Assembly (NCBI GenBank): GCA_964629475.1
Contig: CAZVQW010000005.1
Coordinates: forward strand, 62,001-126,000
DNA from: SMWD01 sp964629475
Lineage (GTDB): Bacteria; Pseudomonadota; Gammaproteobacteria; Steroidobacterales; GCA-2729495
DNA: 64,000 nucleotides
Reading direction: 5' to 3'
Below the pieces are notes generated by a model. It was given only the letters and a program-made list of their open reading frames with translations, was not told where the DNA came from and ran no database searches. Below, piece after piece: positions 17,581 to 26,460 of this stretch. Position 1 is the stretch's first letter. The number at the start of each line of letters is the position of its first letter. The position numbers were made by a program, and so were the translations under genes.

Positions 17581-20500
17581 ATGAAGAAGAACGTATTAGC
17601 AGTGGCAGTGGCTTCCGTGCTGGGCATGGCAGGTGCAGCACATGCCGCTACGCACCATTTGACTCATCTCGAGACAATATCTCAAAGCCCGAATGGCGCG
17701 AGCAACGCCATTCTTACCGACTCGACAGCTACGTGGACGTACGACACAGTTACAACCCTTGTGACCAGTACAACAGGGCTATATGTCGAGCATACACAGG
17801 CCAATCCGAATGACCCGGGCCAGATGTATACGAGAAACATTACCGGCCTCGTTGCTGGCAATAATGCGGCGGCGAGTGCGACAGAGTTCTCCTGTGACGA
17901 GGGTAGCTTCGGTGGCGCCGTGGGTGCCAATCTCTGTGGCAACTACACCTTGGGTATAAATTTTATCGATGAGTCTACGACAACCTGGGGTCCGGGCACG
18001 GCCTTCAGCCAGACACTGGGTGGCGACGATGTCACAGCTGGTCCAGTGCAGACGATCGCCGAGTACCACGGCATGACGACAATCTTCACAGGTACACAGG
18101 TTGTCATAACAAATGCAAGCCCTGGCGTAGGCGGACAGACGATGGTCTTCGATCTTGGAGCAGTTGTGAATCCGGTGGATGCCGCTGACGATACCTTCAA
18201 TGTTCTGCAAGACTCAGGCTCGCAACCCTTGCCGGTCGGCGACAACGACTCCAACTTCGTTAATAACGTCACGGCAACCGTTACGGTGGGCCCTGATCAG
18301 CTCGGCACGGCCCTGCCAAACGGCTCCTCACCCGGCCCGTTCGATGACATTACGATTGACTACATGCCATTGGCCGGCTTCACCGGCACGGAAACCTTTA
18401 CCTACCAGATCGAAGACGCCAACATGGACACCGACACCGCCATCGTCACGATCAATGTGCGCGCCGGCGGCGCCAATGACGACACGGCATCCACACACCT
18501 GAATACGGCCCTTACCGGTATCCCGGTCGGTGTGAACGACAACGGCTTTACCGATCCCGTCACGGTTATAGTGACCGTACCGCCAGACATGGGCGGGGGA
18601 ATCAATGCCATCAACGGCAGCGGTGGGCCGGCGGCCAGTGTCACGATCAACTACACACCTTCCGCAGCCCCCTACACGCCCACCTACACGGAAAGATTTA
18701 CCTACCAGGTCACCGACTCGAGCCTGCCGAATTCTATATTTGACACCGCCGTCGTCACCGTGACGGTCAATAACGAGGTGCCGGTCGCCGTGCCGGCCAA
18801 TGCGGTTGTGATCGAGAACGGCTCGGTGGATACCGATGTTTCCGGCCTGGCCGGCATCAATCTCGGTGATGCGCCATCGACAGTAGCAGTGACCGCCGGA
18901 CCGTCCAACGGCACAACCTCGGTTGCGGGTAGCATCATCACCTATACGCCAAACATCTCCTATTCTGGTAATGACAGTTACGATTACACGATCATGGACG
19001 ACGACGGCGAGCTCAGCACTGAAACCGTATCGGTTACGGTCAACGCACTTGGCAATGGCGCCAACGACGATACGACATCGACGCATCTGAACACAGCCCT
19101 TGCCGGTATCCCGGTGGGCATAAATGACATAGGCTTTACCGATCCCGTCACGGTCATTTTGCACACACCACCGGATACGGGCGGGACCATCGATGCAATC
19201 AACGGCAGCGGTGGGCCGGCAGCCGGTGTCACGATTGACTATACGCCTGTCGCCCCGCTTTACACGGCCACCTACACGGAAACATTTACTTATCAGGTCA
19301 CCGGCTTTAACAGTTTTGTCGACACCGCCGTCGTCACCGTGACGGTCAATAACGAGGTGCCGAACGCGGTACCAACCACTGCGGTTGCCATCGAGAACGG
19401 CTCGGTGGATACGGATGTAGCCGGCCTGGCTGGCGCCAACCTCGGTGATGCGCCATCCGTAACTGCCGTGACTGCCGGACCGTCCAACGGTACGACGTCG
19501 GTCGCGGCCAGCGTCATCACCTATACGCCGTTCGCCTCCTTCATCGGTAACGACAGCTATGACTATACGATCACGGACGGCGACGGCGAAACCAGCACGG
19601 AGACCGTGTCGGTCACGGTCAGCCCTCCGCCGAGCGCCGAGGATGACACGGCAACAACACGTTTGAATACTGCCCTTGCCGGTATCCCGGTTGGAGCAAA
19701 CGATACGGGCTTTACCGACCCTGTCACGGTTATAGTGACCACTCTGCCGAATGCGAGCGGGACCATCAACACGATCAACGGCAACGGCGGGCCAGTGGCC
19801 GATGTAACAATCGATTACACGCCTTTCGCACCGCTCGGCACAGCCACCTATACGGAAACATTTACCTACCAGGTAACCGACTCGAACAACCTGGTCGACA
19901 CCGCCGTCGTCACTGTGACGATTAATAACGAGGTGCCGAACGCCGTACCGGCCGATGTAACAGTGCCCGAAGACGGCTCGGTCAATACCGATGTAGCCAG
20001 CCTGGCCGGTGGCAACATCGGCGATGCGCCATCGACGGTAACGGTTACCACGGCACCGATGAGAGGCATGACCTCAGTAGCCGGCAGTGTTATCACCTAC
20101 ACCCCGGACACCTTCTACGTCGGTAACGACAGCTATGATTACAGGATTACGGACGACGATAATGAGACCGACACGGCAACCGTAATGGTCACGGTCGGTC
20201 CGGCCCTGGTGCCGACCGCCAATGATAATGTTGCAACCACCGATCAGGACAACGCCATCGACATCGATGTAACGGCAAACGACATGCCCGGCAGTGGCAG
20301 CCTGGCAAACCATACCGTCACGGTGACGACCAAGCCGTCGTTAGGCATAGCCTCGGTCAGCGCCGGCAATATCGTAACCTACACACCGAAAAGAGGCTTT
20401 TTCGGTACGGACTCATTCGTCTATACGCTCGAGGATGAGGACAATAGCGATACCGATACTGCAACCGTGACGATAACGATCAATAGCGTAGAACCATCTC

Positions 20501-20601
20501 ACCTCCCCGGCGGTGGCAGCGCTATCGGTCCGTGGACGCTGGGACTGCTGATTGTCGGACTGCCCGCACTGAGACGACGCTGCCGGCGAACGGATGCCTG
20601 A
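17581..20601 (+). CDS. Large secreted Ig/cadherin-like repeat protein
   Basis: 1006 residues. Signal peptide MKKNVLAVAVASVLGMAGAAHA; residues ~25-195 resemble the PEP-CTERM protein at 7089 (FSCDEGSFGGAVGANLCGNY, GGDDVTAG). From ~200 to ~970 come Ig-like beta-sandwich repeats with acidic turns (DDT, DNDSNF, DDDGE) that probably bind calcium; three tandem ~195-residue units make up the core. The C-terminus, GGGSAIGPWTLGLLIVGL then LRRRCRR, is a Gly-rich segment, one membrane helix and a basic tail, closer to GlyGly-CTERM (rhombosortase) than to PEP-CTERM. Likely an adhesin or surface matrix protein. Overlaps the next gene by 8 bases. Confidence 0.8.
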   Translation: MKKNVLAVAVASVLGMAGAAHAATHHLTHLETISQSPNGASNAILTDSTATWTYDTVTTLVTSTTGLYVEHTQANPNDPGQMYTRNITGLVAGNNAAASATEFSCDEGSFGGAVGANLCGNYTLGINFIDESTTTWGPGTAFSQTLGGDDVTAGPVQTIAEYHGMTTIFTGTQVVITNASPGVGGQTMVFDLGAVVNPVDAADDTFNVLQDSGSQPLPVGDNDSNFVNNVTATVTVGPDQLGTALPNGSSPGPFDDITIDYMPLAGFTGTETFTYQIEDANMDTDTAIVTINVRAGGANDDTASTHLNTALTGIPVGVNDNGFTDPVTVIVTVPPDMGGGINAINGSGGPAASVTINYTPSAAPYTPTYTERFTYQVTDSSLPNSIFDTAVVTVTVNNEVPVAVPANAVVIENGSVDTDVSGLAGINLGDAPSTVAVTAGPSNGTTSVAGSIITYTPNISYSGNDSYDYTIMDDDGELSTETVSVTVNALGNGANDDTTSTHLNTALAGIPVGINDIGFTDPVTVILHTPPDTGGTIDAINGSGGPAAGVTIDYTPVAPLYTATYTETFTYQVTGFNSFVDTAVVTVTVNNEVPNAVPTTAVAIENGSVDTDVAGLAGANLGDAPSVTAVTAGPSNGTTSVAASVITYTPFASFIGNDSYDYTITDGDGETSTETVSVTVSPPPSAEDDTATTRLNTALAGIPVGANDTGFTDPVTVIVTTLPNASGTINTINGNGGPVADVTIDYTPFAPLGTATYTETFTYQVTDSNNLVDTAVVTVTINNEVPNAVPADVTVPEDGSVNTDVASLAGGNIGDAPSTVTVTTAPMRGMTSVAGSVITYTPDTFYVGNDSYDYRITDDDNETDTATVMVTVGPALVPTANDNVATTDQDNAIDIDVTANDMPGSGSLANHTVTVTTKPSLGIASVSAGNIVTYTPKRGFFGTDSFVYTLEDEDNSDTDTATVTITINSVEPSHLPGGGSAIGPWTLGLLIVGLPALRRRCRRTDA
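18475..20200 (+). repeat. Three tandem ~576-588 bp coding repeats
   Basis: Units begin at 18475, 19063 and 19639 (NDDTASTHLNTAL, NDDTTSTHLNTAL, EDDTATTRLNTAL). Each encodes an A block (to TVNNEVP or TINNEVP) and a B block (ENGSVDTDV or EDGSVNTDV ... TVSVTV or TVMVTV). Stretches of over 30 identical bases recur between units, pointing to recent duplication and a risk of recombination or assembly collapse. Confidence 0.85.
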
Positions 20602-21631
20602 AGAAAAGAAATACTTTAAATATTTCCCGGTAATTTTTTTCTTCCTGCTGATCGCGGCCTGCGGAGGTAAAGATCATTCTTTGCCGGCTGCAGAGCCGTT
20701 GACGAGCACCGCCGCCGAACAGGCGCAGCTTTACAAAATCTCCAAAGGTCCTTATCAGGTCGCGAAGAATACCGACCTGACCATCTCTGCCGCACACAGA
20801 GAGCTGGAACTGAACCTTTATTACCCGAAAGATGACAGTGAGCAGACTTTTCCGCTATTGCTTTTCTCCCATGGCAACTGGTCCGACAAAGATGCTTATG
20901 ACCGGATTATCGAGCACTGGACAAGTCACGGATATATAACGATATCCATCAATCATCTGGATTGTTGCAGCATGCTCGGCGGGATCGTCAGCAGCATTCG
21001 TTATGGTCAGCTGGGTCTGATTGAAGGCCGCATAGATGACATGGTCTTCCTGCTCGACCATATGGATTCACTGGCAGCATTAGTCCCGGCCATAACGGGG
21101 AAAATAGATCGGGATAATATTGCCGCCACCGGCCATTCTTTCGGAGCTTTCAGCGCTCAGCAACTTGCAGGTGCCGGCACATTCGATCCTGATGGAGGAA
21201 AATATCTCTATTTTCCTGATCAACGCATCAAAGCCGTTGTGGCCATCTCGCCTCCCGGCGAAATGTTCGACACGATTACCGACGAAAGCTGGCTGCAAAT
21301 AGAAATGCCGATGATCGTGACCACCGGAACCTGGGATTCAAATGAACAGTTCTGGCCGGACTGGCGCGCGCACAAGCTGTCATTCGACACTGCAAAACCC
21401 GGTCGGAACTATGCTCTGGTTACACAGGGCGCCGATCACTATCTCGGCAACCTGATCTGCACCCTGGATAGAGAAATCGCACCTCAAAACGATGCGCTGA
21501 ACATACTCAACGCAACAACTACCGCATTCCTCGATGCTTACCTGAAAAATAATACTGAGGCGGCGGAGTTTATTTCCGGAAATGAACTTTCGGAGCTGAC
21601 AAAAGGATATTCCGTGATCGAACGTCGTTAA
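20594..21631 (+). CDS. Lipoprotein alpha/beta hydrolase, dienelactone hydrolase-like
   Basis: 345 residues with a lipoprotein signal (FFFLLIAACGG). Alpha/beta-hydrolase fold: oxyanion region LLFSHGNWSD, nucleophile GHSFGA, a late GADHYLG that may hold the catalytic His. Belongs with COG4188-type predicted dienelactone hydrolases; the layout also recalls chlorophyllase-like esterases, but that cannot be decided by eye. It overlaps the repeat-protein gene by 8 bases, so they probably share an mRNA; expected on the periplasmic or outer-membrane face. Confidence 0.72.
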   Translation: MPEEKKYFKYFPVIFFFLLIAACGGKDHSLPAAEPLTSTAAEQAQLYKISKGPYQVAKNTDLTISAAHRELELNLYYPKDDSEQTFPLLLFSHGNWSDKDAYDRIIEHWTSHGYITISINHLDCCSMLGGIVSSIRYGQLGLIEGRIDDMVFLLDHMDSLAALVPAITGKIDRDNIAATGHSFGAFSAQQLAGAGTFDPDGGKYLYFPDQRIKAVVAISPPGEMFDTITDESWLQIEMPMIVTTGTWDSNEQFWPDWRAHKLSFDTAKPGRNYALVTQGADHYLGNLICTLDREIAPQNDALNILNATTTAFLDAYLKNNTEAAEFISGNELSELTKGYSVIERR

Positions 21632-21806
21632 GCCGATGCCAGATTACGCATATCTCCCGCAACAATCAGTCATATCATCGGCCTGCGGCAAAGCTGTCGG
21701 AACCTGAGGCGCTGCATTGCAGGTTTGCCATGGAATCACCAGCCGCTACAATACGGCGGGCTCGCGATACCGGAACATCAAATAGTAGAAATGGAATATA
21801 AATACA

Positions 21807-22544
21807 ATGCTTGAATTAAGTTCAAATACCAGGGTTTCTGAACTACAGGATGAAAGTCCGGCCATGCTGGAAGCACTCATCTCGACCGGTATTTTTCGCC
21901 AGGGCGATGACCCGGACGTGACAATCAATCAGCTCTGCGTGGGCTTTGGTCTGCACCCCATCATTATTCTGCGCGCCCTTGCAAAGGCACGGGAAGACGA
22001 AATCCCGTCGGATATCGATGTCAGCGAACTGGACGGCCTGACGCTGACGCAAGTGGTCGAGAATATTGAGTCCGTACACCATGCTTACCTGCGCGAGACA
22101 CTGCCCGAGATCGGTCAATTGATCTTTCGCGTGGTCAGTGTGCACGGCGCCGATGACGCCCGCCTGGCAAAGCTCCATGAGTTGTTCATGAAGATCTCGG
22201 CAGACCTCGAAAATCATCTGCTCCATGAAGAAGAGGCGCTGTTTCCTATGGTTCGCGATATGGAATCCGTGGGTGCAATCAGCCCTACGCGTTGCGGGGA
22301 TGCCATCGGCGGACCGATCGCCTGCATGGAAACTGACCACGAGTCCATGCAGGAAGAGCTGGGACGTTTGCGTGAGCTAACCGATGACTATGCCGTGCCG
22401 GGACATGCCTGCATGACCTATCGCAGCATGCTCGAGCAACTCAGTAAGTTTAATCAGGATATGCTCGTGCACATACACAAGGAAGACAAAGTGCTGTTTC
22501 CCGGTGCGATCAAGGCACAGGCAGCACTGCGAACCGACAGTTAA
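21807..22544 (+). CDS. RIC-type hemerythrin-like di-iron protein (YtfE/ScdA family)
   Basis: 245 residues. An N-terminal DUF542-like part (SPAMLEALISTGIF) is followed by the hemerythrin-like bundle with His/Glu ligands: ESVHHAYL, ENHLLHEEEALFP, ETDHESMQEEL, MLVHIHKEDKVLFP. Family members repair iron-sulfur clusters after nitric oxide or oxidative damage. This fits a cell relying on oxygen-labile FNR and FeS enzymes. Its stop overlaps that of the convergent MFS gene. No FNR box was found in its 175-base upstream gap. Confidence 0.85.
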   Translation: MLELSSNTRVSELQDESPAMLEALISTGIFRQGDDPDVTINQLCVGFGLHPIIILRALAKAREDEIPSDIDVSELDGLTLTQVVENIESVHHAYLRETLPEIGQLIFRVVSVHGADDARLAKLHELFMKISADLENHLLHEEEALFPMVRDMESVGAISPTRCGDAIGGPIACMETDHESMQEELGRLRELTDDYAVPGHACMTYRSMLEQLSKFNQDMLVHIHKEDKVLFPGAIKAQAALRTDS

Positions 22545-23680
22545 TCGCCGGAGCGCCCTGCCCTGATAACGACCGGGGCAAACAACAACAGTGCCAGCAG
22601 GCAACCGGCCACACCGACCGTGTTCGCAGCCGAGAGGCTATCGGCCGCCATCAGGCCGCCGGCAATAGCCGGGCCGATACCGAAACCGGTGGTTTGCGCT
22701 ACCGGGATCAACACCGCGATCCGGCCGGTCGGATCGCTCGCCGCGACCATCCCCATCAGATACGGGCCGGTAAAATTCCAGAATGTCTGAAACACGGCGC
22801 AAGTTGCGGCAAAGCGAATGAAACTCATCTCACCCTGCAACAGCATGATGGCCGTGACCTGCACGAGTACTGCAACGGAGACCGGCAGGAGCCTGCCACC
22901 GCGGCCAGCGAGCGCGGAAGCCGTCAACGCACCGATGATGGCAATACCGCTGCTGATCGCCATTGCCTGACCGGCGCGCGTGGTTGCCAGGCCGCCGGCT
23001 TCGCCGATATTCAGCAGGAACGCCCACACCGCCCCGATGCCGGTGCACCAGATCAACAGCACAACGAGTGCAAAAACGGCAAGCATCGTGCTGCCGGTAT
23101 GTGGTGCCGTGCCGTCGGCAGCCCGTTTGGGGCTGACGGTTGGAATCCACAGCAGCAACGGTAAAACGGCCAGTGCGATTACCGCGAGTGGCCACAGCAC
23201 GCCTTTGATGCCATAAGCCGCACCAAGCCCGGGCAGCACCAGCAACAGGATCACGCTGAGCGCCACCTGTGTGGCGATCGATAAACCAAAGATCCGATCC
23301 GGGTTACGGCTGGAGTTGATCACGCCGATCGCGACCGCAAACGCCGTTCCCTGACCCAGGAATCCGGCCAGAAAGCGCAATGCCGCCAGTATCATCGGGT
23401 CGGACTGCATCCCGCTCAGAAGGTTGAGTATCACGACCGACAGGACTGCGAACGTGCCGACCAGTCGCCAGTTCGCTTTTGAGATCCAGAAGGTGGCTAC
23501 GATCGATGCCAGTGCCGCACCGCCGATTTCCGCAAATATGATCTGACCGATCTGCGCCTCGTCAAGTTGCAGCGACGCGCCAAGAATACTGGTTATGATC
23601 GGTGCAACCAGGATACCGAAAATGCCGATACAACTCAGCGCAACGGCGGCCGCTGCGGTCATGGGTTTATCTGCGTGCAT
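22541..23680 (-). CDS. MFS transporter
   Basis: 379 residues, 12 predicted helices, starting MHADKPMTAAAAVALSCIGI. Substrate unknown. It lies 77 bases after the DUF1838 gene on the same strand and may be the end of the long FNR-controlled operon, though a 13-bp hairpin covers the gap. The only ribosome-site-like bases (GGTGAT) sit in the 3' arm of that hairpin. A second in-frame ATG at 23662 is possible. Confidence 0.8.
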   Translation of the reverse strand: MHADKPMTAAAAVALSCIGIFGILVAPIITSILGASLQLDEAQIGQIIFAEIGGAALASIVATFWISKANWRLVGTFAVLSVVILNLLSGMQSDPMILAALRFLAGFLGQGTAFAVAIGVINSSRNPDRIFGLSIATQVALSVILLLVLPGLGAAYGIKGVLWPLAVIALAVLPLLLWIPTVSPKRAADGTAPHTGSTMLAVFALVVLLIWCTGIGAVWAFLLNIGEAGGLATTRAGQAMAISSGIAIIGALTASALAGRGGRLLPVSVAVLVQVTAIMLLQGEMSFIRFAATCAVFQTFWNFTGPYLMGMVAASDPTGRIAVLIPVAQTTGFGIGPAIAGGLMAADSLSAANTVGVAGCLLALLLFAPVVIRAGRSGD

Positions 23681-23686
23681 AGATCA

Positions 23687-23722
23687 TCACCCGGGCCATC
23701 GTAAGATGCATGGCCCGGGTGA
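23687..23722 (-). promoter_or_regulatory. 13-bp perfect hairpin before MFS start
   Basis: TCACCCGGGCCAT, 10-base loop, ATGGCCCGGGTGA. On the mRNA strand it ends 6 bases before the MFS start codon and has no U-run, so it is a poor terminator. It could hide the ribosome site, or act as an mRNA processing/stability stem between DUF1838 and MFS. Confidence 0.6.
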
Positions 23723-23757
23723 CTTCGGTCTCTTTATCCATGTAATTGACTAGCCGT

Positions 23758-24717
23758 TCAATCATCTTTAACCGGAGCGGGGGTCTGCTTGCGGGCATAG
23801 TCTTCGATGCTCGACAAACTGGGACCATAGTCCTCGGTGGGCGCGTTCAGAAAATCGGGGAAATGCTCTTTAATGTAGGCGAGTACATTCGGTGAGACCT
23901 CGTCAACGGAATCAGCGCTGGCCATTACGCCGACATACAGCACATGGCCGGGCTTATCGCCGAGCAGCATCCACGGCAACCACGGCTGTATGCGGCTCCA
24001 GGTTCCGTGCCAGCTCACCGTCGTCAGCGATGGATCTTCGAGTTCTTTGACCGGTACAAAATAACGGAAGACTTCAGAAGCCTGCACCATCGGGCCCGAT
24101 GATTCCCGGGGCCATTTTTCAGGCGTTAAAGAATTTGGATAAAAAAGGTGCAAATCTGTTTCTAAAGACAGAGTCTCATCATTCACCTTTCTCCAGGGCA
24201 GGATCAACGGAACTTTAACCGGTTTGGCAGCTTTATCGCCGCCAATGTCTTCCGTCATAAATACCATCGGGGTAGCAATATTGTAATTGAACGGATCATT
24301 GCTGACGTGCACCACATCCACGACTTCCTCGGTCCATGGATTGGTCCATTTCTCCAGCACTTCCCCGGTCTTCGCATCGGTAAAGATGATCGTTTCGCGG
24401 TTTAAGCGCCGATAATTCCCGTCTTCCAACGGAATTAGTCGCGAAACGGCAAAGCCCTCGAAACCACACAGCACTCGCACCGCCTCATCATCTGAAATTG
24501 CCATGACCTGGCCACGGTAACGGCCAATTCTCTGCTTGCTTGAATCCAGATCACTGGTAATACGGGCCCAGGAGTCACGATTCCATTCAGGTGAAAAAAA
24601 TTCAATCTCAGTTTTAAACTTCGGTACATTCCCTTCAGCCACTGCACTCACTCCTGCAAAAAGCCCCATAACCAATAACATCACTAAAGATATCAGCCTA
24701 CTTCCACTTGCCATCAT
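23758..24717 (-). CDS. DUF1838 family protein, secreted
   Basis: About 319 residues with a Sec signal (LISLVMLLVMGLFAGVSAVA). The DUF1838 pattern is clear: FGFEG-like CGFEGFAVSRLI, TDAKTGEVLEKWTNPWT, VVHVSNDPFNYN, PNSLTPEKWPRESSG, FVPVKELEDPS, WLPWMLLGDKPGHVLY. The biochemical function of the family is unknown. Start chosen at the ATGATG preceded by GGAGG; overlaps the upstream RCCR-like gene by 20 bases. A Tat-exported paralog is at 34021. Confidence 0.85.
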   Translation of the reverse strand: MMASGSRLISLVMLLVMGLFAGVSAVAEGNVPKFKTEIEFFSPEWNRDSWARITSDLDSSKQRIGRYRGQVMAISDDEAVRVLCGFEGFAVSRLIPLEDGNYRRLNRETIIFTDAKTGEVLEKWTNPWTEEVVDVVHVSNDPFNYNIATPMVFMTEDIGGDKAAKPVKVPLILPWRKVNDETLSLETDLHLFYPNSLTPEKWPRESSGPMVQASEVFRYFVPVKELEDPSLTTVSWHGTWSRIQPWLPWMLLGDKPGHVLYVGVMASADSVDEVSPNVLAYIKEHFPDFLNAPTEDYGPSLSSIEDYARKQTPAPVKDD

Positions 24718-25516
24718 CTGCCTCCATTTGCACGATACCGCCCCGCCGATCCAGCATGCGTTGTCCTTCTTCTTCACCGAATATCGGTGACACCAGCACA
24801 TTCATCGGATCGAGACGATTGGTCATTTCACGATAGGTAAAATCATACTGCTGTTGTGCATCCCTCTGATCCACAGGCAGAGGCTCGGCCTCATCCACCC
24901 AGCGAAACCAGCGATCTACGAATTTCTCCAGATACGCCTCACACAGATCGAGATGCTCGTCGTTCAATTCCGTGATGTAGCTGGAACAGACCGGCGACTG
25001 CATGGCGCGAATAGCAGTGCCGTGACTGGCCGACCAGACAAAATCCGTATTGCTGCGGAACTCCAGGTAGTCCTGGTTGGCGTCGTCGTAGTATTTCTTC
25101 AGGTACGCCTCATTGACCATCAGGTCGACACGCGGCACGTAATCAGCATAGAAAAGAAGATTCGGCACGGTACCGAAAATCAGCATCAGGTTGGGCACCT
25201 GGGTACCCTGCCCCAGGGCGACGTTGATATTCATGTCAATCAGGCTGGCTTTACGGTTGCCGATCCAGGCACGTACGAACCAGTCCATGTCATTGCCGGT
25301 ATAACCAAAGAAGGACCCCTCCATTTTGCCGTCGGCTGCCTGATAATAATCGGCACCCTCGGAGATCGGGTGCAGCCGGGCATCGAATCGCTCGATGATT
25401 CGTTCAGCTATGCGGCTATGAATTGCCCAGCAACGTTCCCATTGACTGGATACATCCTGATCGGGGTTATCGGCCAAAAACTCGTGAATAGTCTTGACGT
25501 CACTTTGTTCGGACAT
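24698..25516 (-). CDS. Red chlorophyll catabolite reductase-like protein
   Basis: 272 residues, no signal peptide. By eye it aligns with plant red chlorophyll catabolite reductase (ACD2; related to ferredoxin-dependent bilin reductases). Shared elements in order: a VPNLML / APNFVV-type strand, then YVPRVDLMVNEAYLKKYYDD against LPHRKDLVLNPDYLKEYYQD, a SPVCSSYI / SPTASML stretch, the charged helix before the end and FGEEEGQRM against FGEEVSSRV. Plant RCCR reduces the open-chain oxidation product of pheophorbide. Function here is inferred; the substrate could be another linear tetrapyrrole or something unrelated. First gene after an FNR box, translationally coupled to DUF1838. Confidence 0.6.
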   Translation of the reverse strand: MSEQSDVKTIHEFLADNPDQDVSSQWERCWAIHSRIAERIIERFDARLHPISEGADYYQAADGKMEGSFFGYTGNDMDWFVRAWIGNRKASLIDMNINVALGQGTQVPNLMLIFGTVPNLLFYADYVPRVDLMVNEAYLKKYYDDANQDYLEFRSNTDFVWSASHGTAIRAMQSPVCSSYITELNDEHLDLCEAYLEKFVDRWFRWVDEAEPLPVDQRDAQQQYDFTYREMTNRLDPMNVLVSPIFGEEEGQRMLDRRGGIVQMEADDGKWK

Positions 25517-25577
25517 TGCTTGTTCTCGTTTGTTATTCCGCTCACTGAATGGTCATATTGATGACCACGGCCCGGCA

Positions 25578-25591
25578 TTGATCCACATCAA
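25578..25591. promoter_or_regulatory. FNR box TTGATCCACATCAA
   Basis: Perfect palindrome 62 bases before the RCCR-like start codon and inside the 127-base gap after the membrane-protein gene, suggesting an internal FNR-responsive promoter. No clear -10 at class II distance. Confidence 0.75.
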
Positions 25592-25643
25592 TTAATCCGA
25601 CCATCCGAGTCATGCAAAGCCAGTTTCTCACATCTGCACCCTG

Positions 25644-26420
25644 CTACTCACCAATTGCCGTGTCCATCGATACAGGTCCGCCGTCCATTTCCCAGAATGG
25701 CGGTACACGCAGCGCGATCGCCGATGCGCACATCGCCGCCGCACCGAGCAACACGAAGATGCCGGCATTGCCATAGACGATGAAAAATGCCAGCGACGAT
25801 AATAAAAACGGATTGTGGGCCAGCAGGACTTTGCCGTTATTGGTGGCCCTGATGTTGTGCGGCGGTGAAACGTGGATGTCCCACCAGCCGAGCTGATAGT
25901 TCATGTTGTAAATCGAAAGCAAGGCAATCAAGCCGATGGCATTGACAAGTCCGGGCAGGTGAAAAACTTCGAGAATCGAATAGATCGACAGCATCAGCAA
26001 TGCGGCACACCCGCCCCAGGCCAGCCCGTAGATGACCGTCGGCAACAAGTACAGCTTGCGGCCATGCGTCAGCGTCCCGCGTGGCCACCAATAGACATAG
26101 GCCCAGACCACGATGACACAACATGCGGCGAAGGCAGTATTCCAGATCGGATCAGCGGCCTGTTCACCCGTCACGAGCGGTGACTGTGCCACTACTTTAA
26201 AGACACCGGTAACCCAGCTGAAAATAATAACGAAGCAGAAATAAATACCGGCACGCAACCAGGCCATCGACGGACTGTGCACCATGGGTTCATGCCGGGA
26301 CCGCTCACGAAACAGCAGGACACCGAGAATGGCACAAAATACAAGCATCGCGAGTACAAAATAATCATCCCAGGTACCGGTGAATGAATATCCCGACGTA
26401 AAATAGTTCGTTGGCTTCAT
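25644..26420 (-). CDS. Polytopic membrane protein of unknown family (copy 1)
   Basis: 258 residues with about seven predicted helices. I do not recognise the family. It is a paralog of the protein at 39828: shared WLRAGIxFCF, SWxTG, then a TxEQxADPxW loop, LLPxxIYGL/IFGL, and a WDIxxSPxH motif late in the chain. Both copies sit beside SDR genes, implying a shared role. The W-x-x-x-x-x-P-x-H motif has a conserved His that could bind haem or metal; that is a guess. Confidence 0.75.
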   Translation of the reverse strand: MKPTNYFTSGYSFTGTWDDYFVLAMLVFCAILGVLLFRERSRHEPMVHSPSMAWLRAGIYFCFVIIFSWVTGVFKVVAQSPLVTGEQAADPIWNTAFAACCVIVVWAYVYWWPRGTLTHGRKLYLLPTVIYGLAWGGCAALLMLSIYSILEVFHLPGLVNAIGLIALLSIYNMNYQLGWWDIHVSPPHNIRATNNGKVLLAHNPFLLSSLAFFIVYGNAGIFVLLGAAAMCASAIALRVPPFWEMDGGPVSMDTAIGE

Positions 26421-26460
26421 ATTTTGAACTCCCCGGTCATATGGACTTCCATCAATTCAG

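Noticed and set aside
18328..19164. 278-codon minus-strand frame inside the repeat protein
   Set aside because: It repeats with the same period as the coding repeats and shows no domain; shadow of the plus-strand gene.
18475..20200. CRISPR-like array
   Set aside because: The repeats are ~580-bp coding units in frame, not short repeats with spacers.
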